Shown piece by piece: positions 34,128 through 47,100 of a stretch of DNA of 64,000 nucleotides (its first letter is position 1; every line of letters starts with the position of its first letter). The stretch is taken from positions 45,823-109,822 of the IMG/VR virus record IMGVR_UViG_3300020054_000866, one strand, 5' to 3'. A program made the translations under genes and the position numbers. This DNA is from a virus. Below the pieces are notes generated by a model. That model did no database searches and was not told the DNA's origin. It saw only the letters and a list, made by a program, of their open reading frames with translations.

Positions 34128-34873
34128 TTCTCTACACCTTTTTGTTGTAGCTTATCGTCAGTAATCGGCCCGCCGGTCGCCCAGGCAGCACACGTTCTAG
34201 CAGAGGCGCATTTGAAGTCAAAGGCTTCACAATACCCAAGCTCGCCGGCGTCGATAGAGTCCCACGGGTCGGTTGCGCCGTCTGTGCCGCCAAGACCTTC
34301 AGCAATACAGTTCTTAACACTGGTTGTTACGTAGAAAAACACGCAATTGCCGCACAGGCTCTTTTTAGCATCTTCTGGAGAGACACTCCAGCGATCCGCC
34401 ATATCTTTCCAGTACATATCGTTTGGCTGCTCTGGGTTGAGTGGCCCGTATTCAGCAACCTCGATCGCGCGCTGGCGATTCTTGATATTCAAGGCAATAT
34501 CAGACGTTGCCGGAGGGCACTTACCGTCCTCTACAGCCGCTGTGACCGTGGTCGGATCGCCGTCCTTATCGGAAAAATCCTCGACCTTGAGAACTGGAAC
34601 TCGTTCGCCTTTAACCTGTCTGGTGTCAAAGTATTTGATGAAATCGACGTTCACATACTCGGTGTAGTACTTCGGGTCGTCAATTTCATCAAAGAAGTTT
34701 TCATCGATTTGAACCCACGAGCCGTTGTCTCTGATGAACGTTCTGCCTTTTTGCTCGCTAGCAAAAACAAGGTATACTCCGTCATCGACGTCAGAATCGA
34801 CAACAACGTAGAGGTCGTCTCTGGGGCCGATCGATGTTGGCCACACTGGGACGCTAGCGGTCTTACTTGCCAT
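34124..34873 (-). CDS. Cys-rich virion-region protein
   Basis: A 249-residue protein. The N-terminal ~85 residues are beta-rich (LYVVVDSDVDDGVYLVFA ... TFIRDNGSWVQIDE); the segment FIRDNGSWV is echoed in the protease polyprotein (FIREDGEWV), so a small domain is shared. The C-terminal part has LCGNCVFFY ... NCIAEG ... LGYCEAFDFKCASARTCAAW, six Cys in a compact array suited to an iron-sulfur or zinc site. It is followed by GPITD and a charged end. Role unknown; it lies in the head operon. Confidence 0.6.
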   Translation of the reverse strand: MASKTASVPVWPTSIGPRDDLYVVVDSDVDDGVYLVFASEQKGRTFIRDNGSWVQIDENFFDEIDDPKYYTEYVNVDFIKYFDTRQVKGERVPVLKVEDFSDKDGDPTTVTAAVEDGKCPPATSDIALNIKNRQRAIEVAEYGPLNPEQPNDMYWKDMADRWSVSPEDAKKSLCGNCVFFYVTTSVKNCIAEGLGGTDGATDPWDSIDAGELGYCEAFDFKCASARTCAAWATGGPITDDKLQQKGVEK

Positions 34874-34878
34874 AGCAG

Positions 34879-35151
34879 TCAGTCTCTCATCTCATCAGAC
34901 GGGTTTACCGAATCATCGGAAGCGCGTTCAACTGTCATTCTATACTGTACTCCACGACTCGAGAATGATATTTCGCCATTTTCAAAGTCACTAAGAGGTT
35001 CTGACAGCGGTAGAACCTTATATTTGTCAAAGCTACTTAGCTGAATTGCCGGATTTTCATCATTGAAGACAAGTGCAGAATTCCAATATTGGACCCTGTT
35101 CGTGTATTCTCCAGTCAACTCTTTTATCGTGATTCCAGTGTATTCAATCAT
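34879..35151 (-). CDS. Small hypothetical virion-region protein
   Basis: A 90-residue beta-rich protein (ITIKELTGEYTNRVQYWNSA, then SRGVQYRMTVERA). No family recognised. It starts 4 nt after the stop of the giant gene and ends 6 nt before the next, so it is made from the same message. It could be a small chaperone or immunity-type partner of the giant protein, but nothing in the sequence proves this. Confidence 0.5.
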   Translation of the reverse strand: MIEYTGITIKELTGEYTNRVQYWNSALVFNDENPAIQLSSFDKYKVLPLSEPLSDFENGEISFSSRGVQYRMTVERASDDSVNPSDEMRD

Positions 35152-35154
35152 AGT

Positions 35155-38100
35155 TTAATAAATCCGCTCGAACAATACAAAGAAGTCTTCAACAGGCACT
35201 CCGTTTATTTCAGATATACCACGAGCTTCTAGACTCACGAGTATATTTTCACGCACTTGCGTTCCTACGTGCACTTTCTTAATAGCAGAAGGCGATATCG
35301 CGCCTTTAACAAGAATCTCGTACGCGTCGAATGAAGTCATTTCATTGTACGGATCTCTCTCCGACCGAGCGCCAAATCTGTCAGTCTCGTTTGCCCATAT
35401 GTCTAACCGACTGAGAATGACGTCTGGATCAAGTTCAAACGCGTAGTTTGTAGTCGAGTACGTCGATGTCGGGTCCATTTGAATAGATCTCGGGGTAGCT
35501 CTAGAAATGTACGCGTATTCAGCAGAGCCAGTTCCGTAGTCGGCGTACGACGACTGGCCTTCGATGCCTATGCCGGAATCAAATCTCTTTCTAGAACTGA
35601 CAATGCCAGGTACTCCCGCGCCTATATCATCTGGCTCACTAAGCCCGAGCACTCGAAGAACTACCTTTGCGGCGGCCTCGCTCTCAGTTATCCAAGAGTC
35701 ATCAAAAGTCTCTGAATAGGACGCTGGAAGATTGCCAGCGTGCCAGAACGACTCGCCGCCTCCAAGCGCGATTCTTTTCCTTAGAGCGTCGACAAGCTCT
35801 TGAGAGTGTCGAATCTCGACCTTGCCGGTTGCAGGATCTGTTGCTACAGTGTAGTCAAAAAGACTCGGATACAACTGCCGCAGCTCTTGAACTATTCTAT
35901 CTCTATTTGCCCCCGAGGTCGTGAACGCCGGGTTGTTGTAGTTGCCTTCTGAACTAAGAACGCTAATCGCTCTATTTTCTACAAGGAGCTCGATGTCCTG
36001 CTCTGTTGCCGGTCTTGGGTCGCGAACGCCGGCTACTTTCATTGCTAGTTCAACGACTTCACTTGAGGGATTGTCGTCGTCAAAAAGAATACGAACTCTG
36101 TTTACGTCTGCAATAAGATTGTCAGATCCGCCCTGGACAGCTCCACCTTCTTCATTGTACAGCCCCGTGTATGGACTACTGTATGAGCTGCCAGAAGAGG
36201 TTGTTGCAATTCTTATTGAAAAACCATCTCCTTGATACACGAGCTCTTGCATAGATCTATCAAGGTAGAGTCTTCCGTTACCGTCTTCTTTTCTAATGTC
36301 ATTTGACTCGCCTACATACTTTACGCCGTTGTCGTCGACTTGAATAAAAGTGTTGTATAGCGCGTAACCGATCACGGTGTTTCTCATACGATCAGTGCCA
36401 GTTGAAGTGCTAACTGACCACCCGGAGTCATCGTCTCTAGCCCGCTGTTTAGCGACAGCAGTAAGTCTTTCAGCAGCCCAGGCGGTAAGTTTGAATGACA
36501 TTTGTGTCTTAACTTTGTCGCTAAAGTTGCGCTTGACTCGAGATATCTCCACCTCACCGTCTTCTATGTCTGAACCATCAAACAATGTAGAAGTTGCTAT
36601 CGACTTCTTGTCAGCAGAGTTGGCTATACTAATAGCTTCAGTCATAGACGGTACGTCGTCAAACGCCGAGCTCGTTAACGGAAGAACGTCTACGTCTTCT
36701 CTAAGCTCTCTCCCTGGCCCGAGGAATCGTGACGCGGCCACCCGCGCCGCTAGTGCCGGGTCTGACATAAACAGTTTTGAGACCTTTCTAGCCGCTTCTG
36801 GGTTGTCAGCCATTATTCGTTTAATGGATTCGATGCTCTCGCGAAGAGTAGTGGCGACAGCAACCCACGAATCTTTCCCGCCGACTGCGTTCTTTCCAAT
36901 TGATGACTGATTCTTCTTACTAATTGTCCAGTCGTCTTTTACCTCGATGTCTTTAAATCTGCCGTTAATAAGAGCGTTCTTAAACTCTCCTAGTACAGCA
37001 CGAACTTCAGGATCTGTCGCTTCTCCTATTGCAGCATGAAGATATATTGAAGCCCCAACTACGTCGCCTTGACTAATCATCGCGAGGGTCTGAGTTTCAA
37101 TAGCCCCGTTGTACGGCTTAGCGTCTCCATCAGGAGTATCAGGTCTTCTATTATAGTTGATATCGACCGCCGCCACTCGCGCAAAATTAAGAATATCGCG
37201 GATGCGAGCGAGCTCGCCTAAGTACCCTCTCTCGCTCTTGTCAATTTCTGAAGAGTACGCGTGCCTAACAGCAGCCACTACAGCCATAGTGTTGCCCATA
37301 ACTGTCTCAGGAATGCCTTGCTCATCAAAAATCTGTCTATATTCTTTTGCAAGGACCTCAGAAATTTCATCTACCTCAAAAGGATCTTCGTTGCTGTAGT
37401 CCGTGAAATTCTTAGACATCTTTGCAGTCTCGGCGCGCGCGCGGAGTGCTTCTGAGTGTCTTTCCAAAAGCTCTGGCATGAATTCGTCGAGAGACGGGTG
37501 TAGCTCGCCGGTTCCGACCATGCGTAGGAGCTCATCAGCGGTGAAGAATTTAATTTCTGACGTCTCGTTATCGCTGATTTTCGCGCTCTTCGCGTCTTCA
37601 GCAGAAACTGTGAAGCCAACTGTAGAGTACCGCCAGTCCTGCGTGACATCGTTCTCATGTATGAAGTCGGGGACTGTCAACGCGTTGATAGAAATTCCAA
37701 TTTCCTCTGCGGTCTCTTCAATCGCGGTTGTTCTAGGGTCTTCTGCATTTCTTCTGTTTCTATGCGCTCCACCAGGCAGACCCCACTTCCCCCCTCCTCC
37801 TGGGATCCACGTTGCTCTTTTGCCAAGAACGTACTTAACTTCTCCATCATCGTCAACAAACGAGATTAGCGCGCCGCCGGCGCCGTATCTTCCCCAAAAT
37901 CTTTGCTTCTCCGCCGAGAAGAAATAACCTTCGCCAGCGCTATCTGCTCCACCGTCACCCATCGGTATAAACATTGGTAGTAGAACATCGGGATCGTCAA
38001 CGTTGACGTCGTATCTATCTATAAACGACTCCGCCACCCAGACATCGTCGTCTATCTGACTAAATTCTACTCCCTTGTACGTAGCTTTTTGGAGAGGGTA

Positions 38101-41100
38101 GATACTCTTCTGATTTGATATTTCTCCAGAAGAATTAATGTTCTGCTCAACCCACTCGGGATCAGCATCCTCGATGTACTTTCTCCATTTACCACTTTCT
38201 ACTTTGGCTTTGAGATCACCTTCAATGAAGTAAAAGACCTTGTTGGTCTGAGGAGTAGTCAACCTTCCTTCATAGTCTGGCAATATTCCAGCGTTGTCGT
38301 ACGTCTCTTCAAGTTGCGAATTAAGCACTCGACTCCACGCGATGTGATGCGGGCTGCCGACACGAAATGGATTGAGACTCTCTAGCGCTTTGACAACTAT
38401 TTCCCGAGTCGGTCTAGGGTGACGAGCATCTACGAGATTTGCGTCAAGCCACTCGTCTGATGCGATTGAGTAATAGTCGCGGGCAAGTTCTTTGCTCGGG
38501 CTTTCTGAGTACGTATCGTGTTTTTCCGAGACTGCCTTTGCGATATTCTCGATAAAGAGCTGTACTTTTTGCTCGGTGAAATCAGACTGGGACTTTCCCT
38601 GCTCTTCTCTCTGACTATCTATTATTCTCAACGCTGAAATTCGGTACGAAGCATCTTCTACTGACCCTGGCTCAAACCCTGCACCTTCAATAATGGCACG
38701 TTCAGAATCTGAGAACTCGCCGGCATCAGAGTCATCACCATCGACCGGGCTATCTACATCGGAAGTTTCTGTATCTTGAGTGTTTTCTTCGAGAGATTTA
38801 ACTTTTTCTTCTAAAGATTCAGATTTCTGCGACTTCACGAGCTTAACGTAGTACGAGCCGTCTCCGCGATCTTCGACTGAGTCTACTTTGAACGAGCCGT
38901 ACGCGATAACCTCTCCCTCATCCCATGTCGATAGTTCGCTTACATCTACTCCAATTGCATCTTCTCCATCGACTTCTAGAATGATGTCTCCGAATTCTTC
39001 TGATGTTTCTACGTCCTTTGAAAAAGATCGAGGCGGGATAGTAACTGTAGATCCTTCTGTTATGAAGTCCTCAGTGCTCTCATTGTTGACAATCCCTCTG
39101 TACATTTTTCCACTGTAGGGAGAAGACTCTGAAAGTCGCGTAAGTAGACGAAAGAAAGCGCCAGCAACTGATGGCTCTTCTCCGCCTATCTGTTCTTCTC
39201 CTTGTACTAGTTTTAATTGTGATCTAAGAAGATCTCCATACGACACTGGAAGTTTGTTTTCTTGAGCAAACTTAACAACGTCTTTCATCGAGCTAGGCTT
39301 GTCAATCTTGCTAAGCGCTCCCCCTAGATAGCGCTCCGTCGTGCCGTACCCGTCTAAAATTCCGCCGTCAAAGAATGTTAGAAACGCGACTAAGGCTCTT
39401 AGAGCTTCTTTCTTCTTTACGTCGTCAGATTCTGCAAACTCTATGCGTTCCGATACTACGTCCTTAAGACCAATATTGTCGTCGTCTTGTAGAGCATTGG
39501 ATAAGACGTCGACTAGATCGTCTAAGTACTCATTCTCTTCTTTTGAATTATTTTCTAGATACTCTTCTAACAGCGAGATAGTTCTGTCTGCAACATCTCT
39601 AGACTGTAAGAATCCGGCCAACTCAAATTCGGATGTAAGCTCATCGTCATCGCTGTACAGAACATCATCTGGCTCGAAATTCTTAATTTTTTCAGATACT
39701 TCAGATTCAGCATCGACTGTTGGAGAATCTACAAGGTCGCTGATGTCGTAGTCTTCGTCTAGGACTATCACCTCGTGGTATTTGCCATTGCGCGTCACAT
39801 GGACTGCTGCAATTCTCTCAACGGGGACTAACTCCTCGACAACGTTGTCACCAAACTGCTCTACAAACTCTCTTGTAGTCGCCCAGTTTGTTGTCGACTT
39901 CTTTTTCTGAGCACCGACAGCGCGAAACAACGGAACGGTGTCACCATACTGCGAACGAAGAGCTTCTCTAGTCGCCTTAAAGGCGTCGTAAAAATCTTGT
40001 GGCGATGTTTCTGGATCATCGCCGTCCATAATTTTGTCTACGTCTGTATCAGCATTGAAAAATACTCCGGAGGCAGCACTCTTTATTGCCGTGTACACTC
40101 CTTTATTTTTGAACAGATCTTTGTATGCGGCCAAGTTAGTTTCTGGAGAAAGAGTGCTCAGCCTTTCAGCAGCATCAGCGACGTCTTCTACTGATGCTTT
40201 TGCGTCTTTTCTTCTATCGAAACGTAGCTCATTTATTCTTTTTGATAACGCGACGTACTCTTCGGCTTCTTCCCTTGTTAGTCCACCTTTGGCCTCAAAG
40301 ACTTTGATTCTTTCTTTAAGCTGCTTTTCCTCAGCGAGAGCGTCGTTGTTTGGCGCCCCCTCAGGGGCGTCAACTTTTGGGGAATCACCAACAACTGCAA
40401 TAGCGTCGGATCGACGTATTGTTGTTTCAAAGCCACTCGGTGGACTAATCGTAATGAACGTATCGTCTGGCGACGTCTGACCAATTTCTTCTCGAAGAAG
40501 ATCTTTGATCGTCTCATCGTCTGCCGTATACTCCGGATTCTCAGAATCTCGTAAAGCTTCTGTGATGTTTTTTGAAGCTTGCGCCACGTCGGTACCAGGA
40601 GACTCAGGACGATCAGACTCCTCGCCTGTCCAGGCGTCATCTCTTCTATTGTCCTCGACGTTTTCACGAAGAGCCTCTGTAGTTCCGGCTGGCGCTTCGC
40701 CCGAGTCCCCGCTGTCGTCTGGCTTTGGAGACGGCGGCTCGACACCCATCGGACCTTCACCGTCATCGTCGCCCATCTTACGAAGTTCTTCGAGCTGCGA
40801 GTCAAGGTTCTTCGGCTTCTTGCCTTCAGGAACCTTACCGCTGTCAATCCACGGCGAGTTGTCGTCGCCGTCCTTGATTACTGTAAGCGCAGTTGTGCCT
40901 TTACTGTCGATGTACTTCTTAGGACCATAGCTCTTCTTCGCTTTTTCACCAAGCTTGTCTGGGTCGCGATGATCAATGTCCTTAAGAATGTAGACATTGA
41001 CGTATCCGCCACTTTCGTTGTACCGAACAACTGTGCCGGCATAGCCCCACTTATCTCGAACTCGCATCCCAGGCTTGATGAACACGCCGTCCTTACTAAA

Positions 41101-44100
41101 CCCAAGACCGCTACCCTCTGGCGGAAGACCCTTGCCAATCTCAGCAGGTCCATACACCGAGCCGTCAAGAATTCTTCTTGCGTCACGCACTGATCCGTGC
41201 GCAAAGTCGTAGTCGAGCTTTGTCTTGCCAGTCGAGGTAGAGAACTCGTCAAGCCCGTCCTCCTCGTTGCGCAAACGAGATACTGCCTCGCTGAGAGAAA
41301 TCTTCCCGTCGGTGTAGTCTGAAATCGCGTCAATCGCTCTTTGAAGAGCGTCCTTGAACTTCTTACCAGTTGAGCCCTTGCTATAGATATCGTCCTTAAC
41401 CATCTCAAGGTCGTCTGTGGCTTCTGACAAGTCGTCGCCGAATGTCTTCTGGGTCTTAGGATCAAACGCGACTTCTTCAATGATTGCGCCAGATGTGTCA
41501 ACCGGAGCCTCGTCTGGAGAAGGAGGCGGCAGCGGCATGTCACCTTCGAGAGCCTCAGGAGACTCCGGAGTCCCGCCTGGCGCGACTTCGTCACGTGTCT
41601 CAGCAACTTCTTCGCTCGCTGAGAGTCTTGAGTCAACGACCTCGCCAACGCGTTCGTTGTACATCTCGACGATTTCTTCTTGAGTCGGGGCAGTCCCGAT
41701 TGACTGACCGTCAACCCACGCTTCCCAGGTGTCTGAGAACATCTGTCGAATGTAGCTATTTTCGCTTCCGACAGCGTCAAGCTCGCCTTCACCGAGATCT
41801 TCAAGATTGTACTTCGCTACTTCAGCGGCGCGACGCTCTGGGTCGATCTCCACGGGTACTGGCGGAGCTTCTGGAGCTTCTGGAGCTTCTGGGACATCAG
41901 CCTCAGGAGCGCTAGGCAGATTGGGCGACTCGTCTGCTTCAGTTGTATATCCGTAGATGTACTCAAGAGAGCCTGGATCAAGTTGTTTCTGCGCGCGTGT
42001 AACAGCAACGTACGCAAGACGCAGCTCTTCATCCGCTGGCATAATTGTTGCGCCAGTTTCGCCGTCGACTCTTGGTCCTCTGAAGTCATCGCCAATACGA
42101 ACACGATCCCACTCGAGACCTTTAGCTCTGTGCGCCGTGCTAACTACGACGTCAGGTCTGTCCGCTGATCCGTCGCCAGCAAGCTTCGAGCGAAGCTCAT
42201 TCAATGTCCGCGCGCGGTTGTCGTCGCCCTTGATTGAGCGCACCCAGCTCTTGTCAGCGGCGTTCCACTTAAATCCGAGAGCCTTGATCGACTCTTTAGT
42301 GTCAAATGTTTTTCCGGAGAGTTTTACTCTGTCTCCAGAAACCTCGAACATAACGCCATTAGCAACTTCGCCAGACGAACCGCTCGCAACTTCTGATGGC
42401 ATAAGCGGCGGCGCGCTCGGAAGCTCGTCAGATGACACGTCAGCGTTAGTAGTGTACGGGATTAGACGACCTAGCATGTCGTACAGTCCGTCGACGCCTT
42501 CGCTGTCTACAAGATCGACAAGAAATTCCAGCTTCTTATTGTCTTCGTCTTCGAGAGACTTGACAACTTCATCCCACGACGAGAACGGCGCAAGATCTTC
42601 GTGCATCTGCGGTCGATCGTCTAGTCTTGCCCCAGACTTCAACCAATCAGCGTGGCGAACAAATCTCTCTAGGTCTTCTTTAAACGACTTAGTTACACCG
42701 ACTTTTCTTCCAGCCTCGAGCTCTCTGTAGATTTCTCGAACTGCGCCGGCGTTTGAGCGAACAAGAACCGCGTCAGCATCGGGCATGCCCCCTCTCGGGA
42801 GGATCTTGCCGTCTGGGCCGCCGCCTTCGATTCTGTAGTCCGAACCAAGAGCTGCTAAGAACCTGTTACCGATTCCGGCTATCTGCGGGCCGAATCTCCA
42901 AGACTTTGTTAATGGCAGATCATTCGGAGCACTGATTTTTTGTAGCTCGTCTTCAGCACCGCGGAAACCGTAGATCGCTTGATTACCGTCTCCAACGTAC
43001 ACAACCTGCGCGGTCTGATCTGCAATGACCTTTCCGATTACAGGGTTGATGTCCTGTGCTTCGTCAAAGAAGATGACATCGGCTTTGTAGTCAAGTCCGG
43101 AGCCGTCGGCAGATAGATCAGGGCGAGACAACGCCCAGATCTTCGTCGCGTGGTTGTTGTTGAACGGAAGAACGCCACTCGGGCTCTTAAGATCGTCCCA
43201 AATTTCTCCGGCCTTAGCAATCCATTCGTCTGGGACGTTGTCAAACTCGAAGTGCTGAGGGCCAATCTCATCATCGGCGCTAATCGTATAGTTTGTGACC
43301 GCCTTATTGATCGCGCGATACACCTGAGTAGCCGTCATGTCCTTGTCTGGCTCGTCTGGGCTTGGCTGCCCAGTTATTCCGAGGTCATTGGCAAGTTTAC
43401 TTGGCTTGTTGTTGAAGCGGTTTTTCTTACGCTTGTCTGTGAGACTCGAGCCAATTGCTCTCCACGCGATTGAGTCGCCAGTACGTGACTCAACGTTGCC
43501 TGGCATTGTCGCATCAGCCTCGAGCTGAATTGACTTGTTGAACGCGACGTACGCTATTCTCTTCTTAGGCTGCTCTTTCTTCAAGCGCCTTGCAATAAGC
43601 TTAAGAGTGCTCGTCTTACCAGTCCCGGCAAGAGCACGAACAACAACATTTTCACCAGTAAGCACGGCGTCAACAACATCGCGCTGTTGAGCCGTCGGTG
43701 GGAACTTCTCGTCAGCGTAGGGATCCTTGACGTTTACGCCATCTTTCTCAGGACGCTCAACAACTCCGTCATCAAGAGCATCTGCCATTGAGACGTTGCT
43801 GTCTGTTGCGCCGCCAGGTACGCCTTCGGGGTCTACAATCGACTCGTCTGGAGTCGCATTGTTGATCATGTCGTCTGGGTCTGGCACGTCGCACGGGCCT
43901 TCTCCATCACCGACTGCCGCTGTGATGCCGGCGCCGCCGCAGTTCCACGCGGCCGCTACGGCCTTAGCGGCTTCGTAGTCAGCGAGCTCGTCCTTGTACA
44001 CCGACATTGCAGCGTCGTACTCTGCGCGGTCTTGGGCGATCTTTTCAGCCTCACGGCCATCGAACGACTCTGTAGAAACGTCAGCATCAGGCGCCGATGC

Positions 44101-47100
44101 GCGGGTTAGCATCGCGTCAGTAATGTCCCAGGCGGCTTCGGCATCAGCGTCAGCGCGGTGCCAGTTGCCGAGCTCTACACCGAGGTACTCAGCGACAGGG
44201 CCGAGGCTGTTCGACGAACGCCTCTTGCCGTCGCGGCCTACCTGCGAAGGACCGTCTGGAGAGCCAGACGACCACGTTGGCAGAGTCCCTCTTGCCATTG
44301 GCAGAGAATCAATAGTTCCACCAATCTCGAGTTCGAGGCCCTGCTCGCCTAGAGTACGCTGTAGTACTTCAGTATCAAACGGAACGTTCTGTCCGCCAAG
44401 AATCGGACGATCTCCAACAAACTCGATGAATCGCTCGTGCGCCTCGCGCATTGATGGCTGAGTCTCTAGCCACTCGTCGGTGACAAGCTCCCCGTCCTCG
44501 CGCTTTAGATTCTCTTTTGACCAATCCGAGAGTCTAAACTCTGGATTCATGTACATGTTGAATCTATCGACGACCTCGCCGTTGACAATTCGAACAGCAC
44601 CGATCTGCACAGGACGGTTGAGTTCGCCGTCTCCAATGCCAGTTGTCTCATAGTCAAAGTAGACGATCTCAGTTCCGCGAATGATCTCCGCGACTTCTTC
44701 CCAGCTCTCTGCGCCCTCAAGAAGATCTCGCATGTCGCCACTGAACGTCTCTTGACTTCTAGGCGAGTACGGTCTCTTTGGTCGATGAAGCGCGGGCTTA
44801 TCGCCCTTTGGAGGTGTCGTACCGCCGCGGCTAACTTCAATCTCAGTGTCTTCGTTCCACTCCTTGCGCTGAGACTCGTGGCCAGGGTAGTATCCTTGAA
44901 TACTTACCTTGCCTTTTGGAGTTTCGGAATCGCGGAAAACTTTTTCGACGACAAATGAATCAGTCGCGGTAATGTCGCCTGGCACTAGGTCCTGCGCCTG
45001 GTAGCCCATCGCGTCAGTGAGCGGCTCTGGATCTGGGAAAAGATCGGGATCGTCTTGGCCTTCTTGAATCCCGAAGCGATCAAGAATCGACTGGCGACGA
45101 GCCTTCAAGCGCTCCTTAAGAAGAGCGGCATCATCTGGATCCGAGACAATTGAATCTACTGTTTCGTCAATCTGCGACGGAGTGATGTCACGAAGTCTCT
45201 TCGCGGCAGCCTGCAATGTTGCATCATCGATATCGCCAAAGACTGACGCCGCCTGCGGATTTAGATCTGGGTCGCGAAGAGTGTCGAGCTCTGTTACGTT
45301 GTTGCCAAACGCCGAGCCTTTCTCAGCGCCACGAGCACGATACATCAACGAGCCGCCTGGGTCGAGACGCACCGGGTCTCCATTGCCGTCTGTGACGATG
45401 TTGTCATAGACCAGCCCAACGCTGTCCCAGTTTGCTAGCCAGGCGTCAGCAACAAATCCTTGACGGACCTTGTCGAGATACTCAGTGTCTCCACCGTCGA
45501 CCCTAAACTCAAAGTCACCGGTGTCGGCGTCTTCAATTAATGTAGAGACGATTCTTGTGTCGCCATCTTCACGACCGAGGCGAACACGTGCTGCCGGCAC
45601 TCCGAGCATCTCGTAGAATGCGGATGCAAGAACTTCGTTCTCCGCGTGAGACTGCGATCTCGGCGACTTGACGTAGTATCTTCTGCCATCGGGAGTCTCA
45701 TAGAACCCACCCGGGTTCGATCCCGCCTGGCCGCCAGTGCGAGACCATGTTTCAATGTCGTCGGCGTCTGGATCGTACGCTGTAGCAGCAGACGGCGCTT
45801 CAGGCGCCGCCGCATCGGCTCTACGAACTTGAACAATAGTCTCAACACCAAACTCATTACTCTGCTCGCGGACAGACACTACCTGTAGCTCTCCGAAGCC
45901 GATCCATTCCTGCTCGTCTGGGACAAACGACATGTCTGACACGTTAAGGCTGTCAATCTCGCCTGGTGGCACCTCAAGAACAATTCTACGCTCATTCACG
46001 CCGGTGGGGAAGAACAGACGACTCATTAGAGAGCCATCGGCAATCTCCTGCGCAGTGAATGGGCGAGCATCCATAGAAAACGTCGAACCCTCAGTCAGAA
46101 GAGTCTCGATCTCCGGATTATCTTTGTGAATGTTAAGGACTCTATAGAGTGGCCGATTATTCGGTGACGCGGCGGAAGAAACAATTCTGTAGAACGCGGC
46201 AGCGGTAGTGTCCGCCGACAGATCGTCAGAGCCAGACGAAATTGCTTTCTTACCATTGATGTAGTCGGCGTACTGGCCGTACTCTTCGATCATCTCGTAG
46301 TACGCGTCTTCTGCTATTGATGCAATGTCACCGTCTACTCCGTCTCTCTCAAGAATATTGCTGATAGCACCGAGCATTCGCATTCTTGAGTCTTCGGGGG
46401 AGATTACGTCTGGTTCAGCGAGATCTCCGCCGTCTCCACCGTCAATAGACATGACGATACCCCAGAACGCTCTGAACGCTTCGCGATCTGCTGGGTCGTC
46501 GGACTTCGATAGTGGGTAGAATCTTTCAAACGCTTCATCAAACGACAAAACCGGATCGTCGCTGCGGCCGAAGATAATTTGATCCGCGATTTCTTTGATC
46601 TTTGGATTTGTTTCTTCGTGAGAGCGCATAAGCTCAACAGCGCGTTGCGCTCGCTCGTTGTCTAAGCTCTGCCCAGTTCGCTGAGCTTTCTGCGCCGTGA
46701 CTCTGTCGGCCTCGCCTTGCGTCTGAGGTATTTCGGAGCGTGCCGGGCTGTACTCAGGCGAATCAAACATGTCGCCTTTAAACTCTTGTAGTCTTTCGAC
46801 GTTGCTGACACGGTTAGGGTCATCAAACGCCGAGTCGTAGATGCCCGCAAGAATTATGTCGGCATCGACACCTGACATTTGAAGCGCTTCATAGAGCGCC
46901 TCAGCAGGCACAGTTTCATCTCCGTCTGAGAACTCAAGATTGCCGAGACCTTCAGCACGGTCCCCACTCTCGCTAGGCATGACAGCTTCGCGCAGAGCCT
47001 TGGCAAGCTCTTCCTGCGAAAATCTTGTCGAAAGCTCAGAAGGATCGTCTGTGTAGTCTTCGCTTGTCTCATCGGTGCGACCACGGGGCTCGTACATCGA

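Noticed and set aside
40878-41804. Minus-strand 308-codon frame inside the giant gene in another frame
   Set aside because: Ser/Arg/Thr-rich translation lacking domains; the giant frame holds helicase motifs there and explains the DNA.
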